Part shown: positions 45,097 through 56,008 of the stretch, in pieces
Layout: every line of letters begins with the position of its first letter
How positions within the stretch are numbered: position 1 is the stretch's first letter
Assembly: GCA_958430865.1 (NCBI GenBank)
Contig: CAUDNR010000335.1
Coordinates: 128,061-192,060, forward strand
Direction: 5' to 3'
DNA length: 64,000 bases
From: Entrophospora sp. SA101
Taxonomy: Eukaryota > Glomeromycota > Glomeromycetes > Entrophosporales > Entrophosporaceae
The notes under the pieces: model-generated
Database searches by the model: none
Told to the model about the DNA's origin: nothing
What the model saw: the letters and a program-made list of their open reading frames with translations, nothing else
Translations under genes and position numbers: made by a program

Positions 45097-46011
45097 TTAG
45101 AAAAAAGAGTCACAATCAAGATTATTTAACGAACTATTACTTGTATAAATTTTCAAGCTTTTAGATTTAGCAATCTCTTCATCTAAGATTCTACTTTTAT
45201 GATATGCATCTGGATGTGGTTTGTGTGCTTGTTGTGAACCATTACTACTGCTACTAGTAGTATTATTACTATTATTATTTTTAATAATTTCATTACATTT
45301 ATATCTAGCAAAATCAGCCAGTTCTCTACTAGTTGGTCTTTTTGATGGATCCACATCCCAACACCTCTGCATCATTTGCACACAACCACCAGGCATTCCA
45401 GGTAGTATTGGTGGTCGTAAACCTTCACATATATCAAAAATCAAACGATGATTGTGAGATCTATCATCAAATGGTGGATGTCCTGCAAATATTTCCCACA
45501 TTAACATCCCAACACTATAGATATCAGTTTCTTTGGTGTTCTTTGTGTTTTTACCTCTAAGTAGTTCGGGTGCAACATATGATACAATTCCATAGACTTT
45601 ATTTGATGAATTTTCATCAACTGGTCCACATAATCCCAAATCTGTAATATAGCAACCATCTCCTTCCATAAGCATATTACCACTATGTAAATCACAATGG
45701 ATTAAATCTTTTGAATGTATCTGGTATAATGCATGGCATAAATAATGAAAGATTGTAATTCTGTCTTTTAATGTTAAATGATTGTTTTGTAAATAATCCC
45801 TTAAATTTCCTTCTGATAAATAATTTAAAACTATTGCATAATTTCCATTATCTGGGAATTTAGTTATACCATGGCACTTAACAATCAGTGTTGCTTTAGT
45901 TTTACAATAATTCATTGCCTATTGAATATAAAACCAATTAGTATTATATAATACAGTATTATTTATTTTGTTTTAAATGACAACTACCAACCTCATCAAA
46001 AAAGCCTTTTC
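45097..46011 (-). CDS. Protein kinase, TKL-like, 5' end lost in a gap
   Basis: Exon 45918-45097 (donor-side exon 46011-45992, intron 45991-45919, phase 0, joining KGFFDE to AMNYC). The catalytic domain is present from the alphaC region on: hinge NYAIVLNYLSEGNLRDYL, catalytic loop HCDLHSGN (Cys in place of the usual Arg of HRD), DLG in place of DFG, APELLRG, DIYSVGMLMWE and C-lobe WDVDPSKRPTSRE. A serine/asparagine-rich linker and the tail AYHKSRILDEEIAKSKSL follow. The ATP-binding N-lobe lies beyond the 10-N gap. Such Ser/Thr/Tyr kinases are greatly expanded in Rhizophagus; the substrate is unknown. Loss of HRD Arg suggests no activation-loop phosphorylation requirement. Confidence 0.88.
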
Positions 46012-46021
46012 NNNNNNNNNN
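46012..46021. other. 10-N scaffold gap
   Basis: Ten Ns cutting the kinase gene. Sequence beyond it shows no kinase N-lobe. Confidence 0.97.
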
Positions 46022-46491
46022 TTAATTAATTTCTTTAACAACACATTTTGGAAAAGGCTTGATTTTAATCAAGCGATTTCTTTTTCATTTGTTTTTTACA
46101 ACCTCTGAATGTTTTAAAAAAAAATTGGGAGAGTGATCATGATCATAATCATAATCATGATCAATGATCAAAAGATTTATACAACGCAATCAATTTGTGA
46201 AACGAAAATTTTCCTTTTCTTTCGAAAATTTCCAGAGAGAGATAGTATTGTTGCCAATTCTTTCTAAATATTACCAATCTTTTCTAAATTGTTACAAAGT
46301 ATGTTGCTCTGATTTGATTGAGTTGTATTCTTTCGTTAAATCTCAATGTTACTATTATTAGTGTTATTATCAATATCTATATTATGTTCTCGATAACATT
46401 GTTAATAATAATATCTGAATTAATATCAGCGTTGAGAATATCTGAATTATTTATATCATTCTCGCCATTATTATTGTTAATTTTGATAATC
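46022..46491. other. Gene-free, repeat-like stretch
   Basis: Holds an imperfect palindromic run of GATCATGATCATAATCAT at 46134-46172 and ATT-rich simple sequence. No gene seen. Confidence 0.5.
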
Positions 46492-47216
46492 TCAATATTT
46501 TCTGTAGTAGTACAGTAATAATATCACTAATGATACCAATATTAGTACTAACAGTACTATCGCTACTGTCAGCACTGGAAGTATTAATAATATTCTCTTG
46601 AATTTAAGATCTTTATTTTCAAAGGCTTCACAGTCATTGAATTCCTCATACTCATTATAAAAATATCCATTGAAAATTGAAAATTTGTTATTATCAATTT
46701 TCCATTGATATCTTTTTCATTAACATCATTCTTATAATATTCAATTGGAAATGAATTTCCACATTAAATAACAATAAATATTAATAAAATATATAAAATA
46801 TATATAATAATTGCCGCCATTCCATTCTTCTGAATTTATTTTACGAGAAACTTTCTCGAATACAACAATAGTGTGAGGTGCATTTTTACCAATCTACCAA
46901 CTAGATGCGGTAGTCTTGAAATACCTTGCATTGAATTAAATATTTACTTTTAAATTCATTTGGTAGGTAACAAGTGAATTCACTACTCCACAATAGATCA
47001 ACTGTTATATTATCACAACTATAATCTAAAATCTAAAACAGTTTGTCATGTTTCAATTCTTGCCTTGGGATCCAATCCTCATCATAGTAACCTTTTAGTT
47101 GAGCGTCACTATCAAACAGATTATCATAAATATAGAACTTTCCATTCATATCACCCGTCAAGGTTACTTTGGCTGTGATAGGATTTTCGACTGCATAATC
47201 ATCAGTCTCTTAAATT
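46492..47216 (-). pseudogene. Possible single-pass membrane protein, decayed or unresolved exons
   Basis: The minus strand contains coding-like blocks in different frames: AVENPITAKVTLTGDMNGKF with FYIYDNLFDSDAQLKGYYDE (47195-47065), NITVDLLWSSEFTCYLPNEF (about 47000-46950), APHTIVVFEKVSRKI (46885-46840), then a 75-codon C-terminal frame (46716-46492) with FNDCEAFENKDLKFKR, a strong membrane helix (ILLILPVLTVAIVLLVLILV) and a short cytoplasmic YYYRKY end. The blocks may be exons of one extracellular-domain plus membrane-helix protein, but I could not connect them with good splice sites, so it may be a pseudogene. No family recognised. Confidence 0.35.
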
Positions 47217-47362
47217 TATAATTATTATGAATTTTTCATTTTCGAATAATTTTCAAGCAATACTAGAGTGAAGATAAAAAGGAGAAAGCAAGATAATAAT
47301 TTAAAAGATTCAAACAATTGAGTTATGTCAAACCCAAAGTCGAATTGAAATGTTAAAAGAAA

Positions 47363-47393
<31 letters not shown>

Positions 47394-47646
47394 TTACATA
47401 TTTACGTACATTAATATATTAAAATTGTTTGTCATCGATTTTTAACACACTATATATTACTAAAAAGAGTTAATCGACTAACTATATTTACTTTGAATAG
47501 TATATCAATTTATATTAGTACTAATATTAAATAATAATAACACTAGTACTAATACTAATACAACTAATACAAACACAAAAGAATAACAAAAAATCAAAAT
47601 TTAGCAAAAGATAAAAACAAAAAAACAAAAAGATAAATAAATAAAT
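47217..47646. other. 5' flank of VID27 with an (AAT)n microsatellite
   Basis: An AAT repeat of about nine units lies at 47363-47389. The region is A-rich towards the VID27 start and probably includes its promoter. Confidence 0.55.
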
Positions 47647-50600
47647 ATGTTTGTGATAAAATCTCTTGGGAAATTGATCTGGGGTAATTATAAGATTTAT
47701 ATATATGCATATATACTTGTACCTTTATATTATACTTACATTTACATTATATATATATATATATTAAAGGGAATCCTGACATCCCTGAACTTATTAAGAT
47801 ATCAGCGGGACAATTATATCTTGTTAGACCAAATAGTTTGAAGGGAACGAGAGAATGCATGTATGTAATCGTATAATTAACGATAAAATATTATTATTAT
47901 GGTGATAGGTGTTACCTTTTTCTTTATTTTTTTTTTAAAAATAACAAGCAATGTTGATAAATTTTCATAAATTATAGTTTCCATGATGCACAAGCTGTAG
48001 TACGTCGTACAGCTGTCGAATGGCAATATCAATTGGTTGTTACAAGAGTTTATCAAGAAGGTGAAGATGAATTAATCAATGATTCCTTGGACATTGAAGG
48101 TAAACAAACAATATTAGAAATGAACCATGTGCATGTTTTATTATTAACTCAACATCCATCTACCCTACCTGACTTATTTAAGATGATGAAAAGCCATTTT
48201 TAATCGATGGAACATTAAATTTTCGTAAAGGACATATAGATGGTTTATCCACATTTTCTTGGAGAGATTTATCAGGGGTATGATTCATATATTATCATGA
48301 TAATAATCACCATTACAGTCACCATTATTTAACATAATAACATGATCATTTTATAGGATCCCGATGATGTGTTTGAATTTGTGTGTGATGTTAGCACAAC
48401 TGCACATACAGTCAACGCTTTTGAAATAACCATTTATCAGTGCATGTATGAGAGAAAATACAAGAAATCTAATGAGAATGCAACTGAAGAAGAACTTCAA
48501 AGTTTTGTTTACAAGTAGGAGCAAAATTCCTTGTAAAATTTTGAAAATTATATATACATTATCTAAAGTTTCTTGATTGATTTTATAGACCAACTGATGA
48601 AAATACTCAAAAAACTCCAACTAATGTATCAAAATCAACTTCTAATGCTCAATCAACATCATCAACACCATCTTCTTCAACTGCTACTGCAAAAACAGCA
48701 GCAGCTAATAATAAAAAGACCAATAATAATAACACTTCACCAGTGTCATTGTCATCAGCAAAACAATCTCTTATATTTGATTTTCCAGGAGCACCACCAG
48801 AAGTAGAAATTTATAGTACTGCTAATGGCGAATTACATTATTATGATCCTGGAGCTGGTGTTTTCATATTGGGTAAACCTGGAATTACAGCTACAATACT
48901 TAGAGGAGAAAGATTTGAATGTATCCTTTACTATTTGTTTATACAGTATGCATATGTGTACAATTATTAATTATATTATTTACCTTAACAGAAATCAAAT
49001 TATCTAATTTTTAGATTTTTTGATAATAGTTGATGATGTTCAAAGGTTAATTGTGCAAAAACTTGAACCAAGAATGAATATAGTTTTTAATCAAGTAATA
49101 ATGTTTATTTATATATATATGCACATATGTATGTGTAGATATTATTTTTACATCTATTTATAAATATCATTAATGTTTATATAATTTATCACTTATTTTT
49201 AGACCCACCAATGTCTCATATGGTGTTATTATGATAGTAAATATTATATGTAATTGTAAATAAATTATTTTGTTACATATATTTTCTAATTTGGTTTAAT
49301 TTATGAATAATAGAGGAAGGTCATGTTTATTCATTATTGATGAAATTTAATGAACAAGAAAGTGAAGCCCGTTTCAAGAAAAAGCTTTCTACTGCCATGT
49401 ATGAAACATTAAATGAAACAAGAGTCAAGGTTAACAATAATATTTAATAATGTGTATATATTAATAACTATAAAGATTTTTATTAAATGCACACATATAT
49501 TTATATGATTATTTTAGGAAGATGATCAAGATTATATAATGAGTGCTTATCAAGAAGACACTGAAATGGTTGATTCTGAATCAATAAATGAAGAATCGGG
49601 CAATGGCAAGCATTGTACTAAATATATTGATATATTATGTTAAATATTTTTGATTATAATTAATTTCCCTTTAAAAAAAAGAGTCAAATGAATCAGATGA
49701 TGGCGAGAAGAATGATGATTATGATGATAATATTAATACAACAGGCAATGGCGAATCACCAAATACTCAACTTGCTGTTGGATATAAACATGATAGATCA
49801 TTTGTTTTAAAAGGCAACAATATTGGAGTGTATAAACATACTGATGATGATAATTTGGAATTTTCAACCAATATTGCAAAAATTAAAAAACCAAGTGGGC
49901 TACAATTTAATCCATCAAAAGTTTGTATTTTCTTCTTTCTTCCCGCATAATATAACAATAATTTCGCCACAATATTATTTACACATATAAATATGTATAT
50001 AGGCTATGTTACATGAAGAAGATTCTTCAATGATCCTCATGGATCCAAATGATGAACATAATCTTTACAAAATGGATCTCGAGTATGGAAAGGTGGTCGA
50101 GGAATGGAAAGTGCATGAAGATGTCCCTTGTGAAAACATTTTTCCAGACAAAAAATATGCTCAGATGACTGGCGAGAAAACTTTTATTGGCATGTCACAC
50201 AACTCTTTGTTTCGTGTTGATCCACGTTTACCTAATGAAAAATTAGTTGATTCACAACTGAAGTTATACACTACAAAAAATGCTTTCAGTTGTGGTACTA
50301 CTGATTCTAAAGGGCATATTGCTGTTGGGAGTAGTAAGGGTGATGTGAAATTGTTTGATACATTGGGTAAAAATGCAAAAACCAATTTACCAGCTTTGGG
50401 TAGTGCTATTAAAGGAATTGATGTTAGTTCTGATGGTAAATGGGTTATTGCTACCACTAGCAGATATCTTTTGTTAATAGACACTGAATTGCCATCAGAT
50501 CCTAATCATAGATTAGGATTTGAAAAAAGTTTCCCAAAAGATAAAAAGGTAGTGTTTTTTTTTTTAATTTATTGTTTGGAGGGACCTGATTAATATTTAA

Positions 50601-51321
50601 TATTTAACATATTGTTTAATTTTATATATACAAGCCAACACCAAGAATATTACAATTACGTCCTGAACATGTTTCTCTCATGGAACATGAAGTAATTTAT
50701 TTGTTTACTATTTGTTATTATTATAATGACGCTGATTGACAACAATACTAATAGAAAAAATTCAATAATCATTTTTAAAGGTGGATTTCACTCCTGCTAG
50801 ATTTAACACAGGTGAATCTGATTTAGAAAAAGCTATTGTTACGAGGTATGTACATATATCTATATATATTTTTTTTCTAAATTAATAATACTTTTTTTTA
50901 ACAATATAAGTACTGGACCATTTGTTATTACATGGAATTTCCGTCGAGTTAAACAAGGGAAATTGGATGATTATCAAATTAAACGTTACACTGATAATGT
51001 AGTTGCTGATAATTTTAGATATGGACAGGATCGTTCAATTATTGTTACTTTACCATATGATGGTAAATACTTATGATAATTATCATTATTATTACTAAAA
51101 AGGTTGTAATTATTAATTATTATTATCATTATCATTAGTTACTTTAATTAAGAAAAATCATTTAGCAACTCCAACTAAAGCTACACTTTCACCTGCAAAA
51201 TCGGTAGGAATTGATTTTTTATATAGATGGATATATTAAATTTTAATTATTTAACACTTTGATTTTTATTATATTATGTTAGGATAATTCAAGACCAAAC
51301 ATTGTTAGATCTCTATGGTGA
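47647..51321 (+). CDS. VID27: VID27, vacuolar import and degradation protein 27
   Basis: Cytoplasmic protein with N-terminal and central PH-like parts and a C-terminal WD40-like propeller; in yeast linked to vacuolar import and degradation of fructose-1,6-bisphosphatase. Exons: 47647-47683, 47770-47860, 47978-48099, 48183-48277, 48357-48514, 48589-48920, 49015-49094, 49203-49236, 49314-49429, 49518-49605, 49682-49920, 50003-50548, 50635-50691, 50781-50845, 50911-51062, 51139-51203, 51283-51321. Total 2316 nt, 771 residues, close to the ~780 of yeast. Landmarks: MFVIKSLGKLIWGN start, GTRECIFHDAQAVVRRTAVE, FSWRDLSGDPDDVFEFVCD, a low-complexity Ser/Thr/Asn linker, acidic DDYDDN stretch, then the propeller (MILMDPNDEHNLYKMDLEYG, VSSDGKWVIATTSRYLLLID, PFVITWNFRRVKQG). 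Two introns are non-standard: 48921-49014 looks U12-type and 49606-49681 is GC-AG. Confidence 0.95.
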
Positions 51322-51445
51322 AAAAATATTAAAGTGATAAAAATTATATATTTATATATATTTTAACATACAAATCATTTATCAATCAATAAATAAATAT
51401 TGTTATTATTTTATCATGTGCGAAAATAAATAAATTTACTTATAT
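51322..51445. other. Short intergenic gap between convergent VID27 and the MetX-like remnant
   Basis: AT-rich, about 120 bp, with AATAAATAAATATT that could act as a poly(A) signal for VID27. Confidence 0.4.
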
Positions 51446-52690
51446 TGACTAATTATCAAATTCCAAATGTCCTTTGATAGCACCACCAACATTTGTTAAA
51501 TCAATTAAAAATGAGTGATGTCCATACATGGAATTCAGTCCATAATATGTCACATTATCATTCCCAAATATTTGGCCAATATGGAAATAAAATATCAAGT
51601 ATCAATGATGGTGTACTTTAACGTTTGATAATCCTTGAACTAAATCTTCAATTTCAAAATTGCCTTTTGATGTAGATAGTGATGAAATACACTGTTGTTT
51701 AGATGCTGAAGATGAAGAAGATGCGAGGTATTGTTTTAATGCTGATTGTTGTGATATATTACTATTGTCATCACCATCACTACTAACATGACATATTGAA
51801 TTATTATTATGATCGATAGAAGAAATATCACCATGGTTTGATATTTCTTCAAAAAATTTTTTCCCATTGTCTAGACAAAATGTCTAATGTAGAAGCTGAC
51901 ATATCAAAAAGATCCATTGCTTTTGAAATGTACAATAATGAATTTGGATCATATTGTAAACAAAATCCTACGCCCTACAAATAAATAAATAAAAAACAAC
52001 ACATAAATATATACAGTATAACTATAACCTACTTGCATCCCACCTATCTATTACCAACACTGGCATACAATTTATCAATTCCAATAATAAAAATTGTGCA
52101 TGGACCATATCAAATGGGAAATCTGGTTGCATATTGATTTCTATCTGATGGATCAATTTGATGATGGTCCAGTTAAACCATAACATCTGCCAATAACATT
52201 TATACAAATAACAAAAAATTTATTGGTGCCAATTGAAAGTCCTAAATTGGAGAGTTTTTACTATTATGAATTTAATTTTGTGAAAAAAAACAGATTTTTA
52301 AAAAAAAAAGTGTAAATCCTACCAATGAAGTTCCCCCACCATACAGGATGAATATTTTTTTCATGGCTCTTAACATGATTACTTTCTGATAATCCAATTT
52401 GAATAATGATAGCATTACTCTTCTATTCATCCCAAGTTTCATAGCAATATCAAGCTCAGATAAAATACCTCTATAATCATAAATAAATGATTTATCATAA
52501 TGAAACATTTTGTATTCTGTGATGATTTTCTCATAATTGGGTTCAGGACCTTCATCCAATGACAAAGTGCACTTAATGGAGGATTTGTACCTTTCTTATT
52601 TAATTGTTGTCTATATTGTTTTTTGGGGGGATTTTTGGTTCAAGTGAAGGTGATGTATCAAAAGTTGATTGTGAAAGTGTTTACAACTGT
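51446..52690 (-). pseudogene. Broken MetX/Met2-family O-acyltransferase gene
   Basis: Fragments in order on the minus strand: PEPNYEKIITEYKMFHYDKS and YRGILSELDIA (52545-52430), then after a frameshift YETWDE-stop-KSNAIIIQIGLS and HPVWWGNFIG (to 52325), FPFDMVHAQFLLLEL (about 52115-52065), GFCLQYDPNSLLYISKAMDL (51975-51910) and, near the end, SMYGHHSFLIDLTNVGGAIK (51540-51465). These are landmarks of homoserine O-acetyltransferase and of the related fungal serine O-succinyltransferase (Cys2-like), which activate homoserine or serine for sulfur amino-acid synthesis. Frame breaks, missing core (including the nucleophile elbow) and the absence of an ATG show it is dead. Its 5' end abuts an MKLIY-element fragment at 52752. 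Confidence 0.75.
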
Positions 52691-52751
52691 AGCATTATTT
52701 GTTTTGTCAAATCTTTAGAATTATAGGAATTTGGAACCAGTTTGGGACTGA

Positions 52752-53085
52752 TCTCAAATGGGGCATGCAGCAACAAAACCAGACAAAGTGACCATTTATA
52801 TTACCAAAAATTCCAGGGATCAAAATTTGTAATGTGATTATTAAAATCTCCATTTGCATCTTTGTTTTTTCCTTAATATCAAGTGACATATAGAATTACT
52901 CCTATATAAAAATGATAATATGAAGCTAATTTACATCAGATCTACTATGGAACCCAAGAATTATAGCACAATTAGAAGTATTTTAAAAAAGGAACAAGGT
53001 GAAAAAATTGCTCCTTACATTTTCAAAATAATTGATACTTAGACACTTGAAGCTTATCTAAGAAAAGAAAAGACGGTCTCCTGTT
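52752..53085 (+). mobile_element. MKLIY element, copy 4, truncated
   Basis: Head sequence from GGGGCATGCAGCAACAAAAC at about 52759, then an MKLIY gene from 52921 that is interrupted by a TAG near 53039 and lost after about 53070, where unrelated sequence starts. It shows the same order head-then-MKLIY as the other copies. Confidence 0.65.
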
Positions 53086-54448
53086 CAAGTGAGCTTGTGG
53101 GGGGGAAAAAAAAATCAAATGACGCACATTGATCGATGGCATTTTTTCGGAAAAAAAAGTCAAAGATAAAGAAAAGATAAGCCAAAGTATTATTGTGTTA
53201 TTTTTTATTTATCGTTTTATCAGAAAGAGAGTTGTTGAATTTTGCTCGATCGATAAATACAAACAGTTTATATATCAATCAAAAAATTAACTAACTCACT
53301 TAAAGGGAAGAAGGATCACAATCAAAAATCACAATCGAAAAAAATGACTAATTCACGAACAGAACAAAAACTTTGCAATGGCACATTCATTCATTGACCA
53401 AATGTGATTTTTATTACGCAACGACTGTATTTTACTTAATAATCATAAACTTTTAGTACTAGCGTAATTTTTGTTTGTTGTATATATATAGATAGACTAC
53501 TTTGTTTGCGACATAAACAAACAATTTTTATTTATTATTATTATTTCTGGAGTTAGTTGATCAAATGTTAAACCGCAGCAAACAAAAGAAAAGAAACCTC
53601 TCCGATAGATGGACGTGGTAGATAAAAAAAAAATAAAAAAAATAAAACCAAAAAGGTAAGGAAGGAAAAATCAATTTTTTTAACATCAGATGAACGAATA
53701 GTGAAAATAATTAGTAATTAGTAATAAATAGTATATAAATTAATAAAATAAATAAATAAAAATAATACATTAATTAACGATATGTATAACGTCAATCATT
53801 TCAGAGTAAAAAAAAAAATTTTAACTAAATCAAAGAAACGTCTCATTTTTTTCATCTCATGCTTCCCAAAAAATTGTGTTTAGTAAAAATTGATTTTTTT
53901 ATCAGCTCAATGCTCACTCGATCTGTTCGATCAGTTCGTTCGTTCGCTCATGTATAATGATCACTCTTCTACAACGTCTTATTTCCCTATTACTATTTAC
54001 AAATATAGGCAACAACAAATTTAAAAAATAGTAGATCAAAACCAAAATCATAGAATCTATCCCAAGTAAGGAAAAAAGCAGTGTTACGGGATTTGAGCAA
54101 TCTTTTATAAGTGTTAATGATTTCAGTAACTAAAATATGTTTTACCATCAAATAAAATACGTTTTACCATTAAATAAAATACACCATTAAATAAAATATG
54201 TATTATTTCCGTGCATTTTCCGTAGCCAAAAAAAAACGTACCTTTATCGAAATTTCCGTACAAATTCATCACGAATTCTTTATAAGTTCCTTATGTATTA
54301 CGTGCATATCATGTGCATATTCCGCACATATTCCGCACATTTCGGCGCATTTGACAGGAAGATTCTGTATCTGAAATTAAACACATATTTTCCACATCTT
54401 TTCCGTGTGCAATTTTTTATAGGGCATAATTAGCACAGGCATGGATCC
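53086..54448. other. Gene-free stretch with small repeats
   Basis: No gene in either strand. Includes TTCGATCAGTTCGTTCGTTCGC near 53930 and runs of A. Its right edge meets the truncated MPKSKL gene at about 54465. Confidence 0.5.
54130..54205 (+). repeat. Short tandem repeat, about 21-bp units
   Basis: TTTTACCATCAAATAAAATA and TTTTACCATTAAATAAAATA, followed by a shorter ACCATTAAATAAAATA unit: three to four imperfect copies in a row. Confidence 0.7.
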
Positions 54449-54449
54449 T

Positions 54450-55268
54450 TCAATTTTTTTTGACTGCTTCTGATAGAGTAGTGTGATTTGGATGTCTTTT
54501 TTCATGAATATTGTGATAATCATCCAGGTTGTATATACAAAGATTATTTTTATTTTCATTAAAATATTTTTTTACTCTTAATGGATGTTCTTCTGCAATT
54601 TTCTTTTTATAATTATATACAGTTTTATAAGTAACTGAAACTCCAGCATTACCCGGTGCATCAATTCCATCACAAGATGTTCCTGATCCTATAAGATATA
54701 AGGCAAGTTCTAATTTAAAATTATTAGCATGTTTATTCCGGATTCCAGCCATCAAATACAAAATTGTAACAACTTTCTTTTTATCTTCCTTTTTATTATA
54801 TTCTGAATGGTCTTCTGGTATTAATATATTACATACTTCATTGAAAAAGCCTTTTAAATTTGAATCATTATCTTTAAGCATTTTATTAAACTCATCAGGA
54901 TCTAATATAGGACTATCATGCCTCTTATTGTATAATACTCTAGTCATTTTTTTTATTTTATCACCAAATGATAAATTTATGTCAAAGGATGTTGAAAATG
55001 CTGGTATGATATTTGTTTCAATTAGGTTGATATATTGAATAATTTCTTTTTCTCTTTCTTCTCTTTCTTTAACAGATGGAGGATTTTTAACAATAGCCAT
55101 GTAATGGGGAAAACAAATTTGTTGACCTTGTTGTAAATAAGGATATCTTTGAAGATTTCCTTTATAAGTTGCTTTTTCTATAGCTCTATCAGATAAACAT
55201 CTAAAATTGTTAGAATTTTTATAACAATTATGAATAAAGCAAGGACCAGTTAACTTTGACTTTGGCAT
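54450..55268 (-). pseudogene. MPKSKL-family gene, N-terminal 270 codons only
   Basis: Identical, as far as compared, to 33410-34016 and extends further because there is no gap: after SGTSCDGI it continues with GNAGVSVTYKTVYNYKKKI, NLDDYHNIHEKRHPN and TTLSEAV, then loses family character and stops at 54450. The truncation point coincides with a change of sequence context at about 54465, so the copy is cut by a rearrangement. A zinc-binding N-terminus is inferred from its cysteine/histidine pairs. Confidence 0.6.
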
Positions 55269-56008
55269 TTTTGAGAAAATTTACTTTTTAAGCAATGGGG
55301 ATTTAAGTTTTTTAGAAAAAGAATCTAATTTTATTCATGTATTAAATTTTTTTTTTTTAAAGCTTCATTTATACATGTATTTTAATTTTTACATTTATTG
55401 GCTAATTAAACATTCAATATCAACAAAAAACAATCTGATGTTTTTTAAATAAACCATTCATTTCAAAGAAAATAATATAAGCACAATATGAATTTTTTTT
55501 ATTTTGATATTTTTTCCCATTTCCCTATTTTTGTCAATTAATCAATGCCATTCATTCATTTACTCAACAAAATGTTAACAAAATCATTGCTAAAAAGCAA
55601 TATCCATGTTTCCATTAACTGTTAAAGTCAATTCAACATTTGTTGGATAAAATAACAATTGCAGATGAATGTATTTTCTTGTAAAAAGGAAAGAAAAAGA
55701 TCAAAATGATGGAGATGCATTTTTTTGTAAAAAAAGGAAAAAAAAATCAACTTAATAATAATGAATGTATTGAAATCTATTGTAAAAAAAAAAATAAACA
55801 TTTTATTGATCACAATAATTAAAATTAATAAATGTAATACAATTTAACCAATCACGATATTGAAGATTATCAGCCAATCAAATGGATTTTCAACCATGCT
55901 GGGAAATTCTTGCTTCTATATAGTAAAAAAAAATGAATGAAGGTATTTTTTTCTTACACTATTTTAAAAATATGTAGCATTTTTACATCATAAATTAATA
56001 TACGCTAG
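55269..56008. other. Gene-free spacer, duplicate of 34017-34756
   Basis: Reads the same as the earlier copy with no length change. Nothing else seen. Confidence 0.7.
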
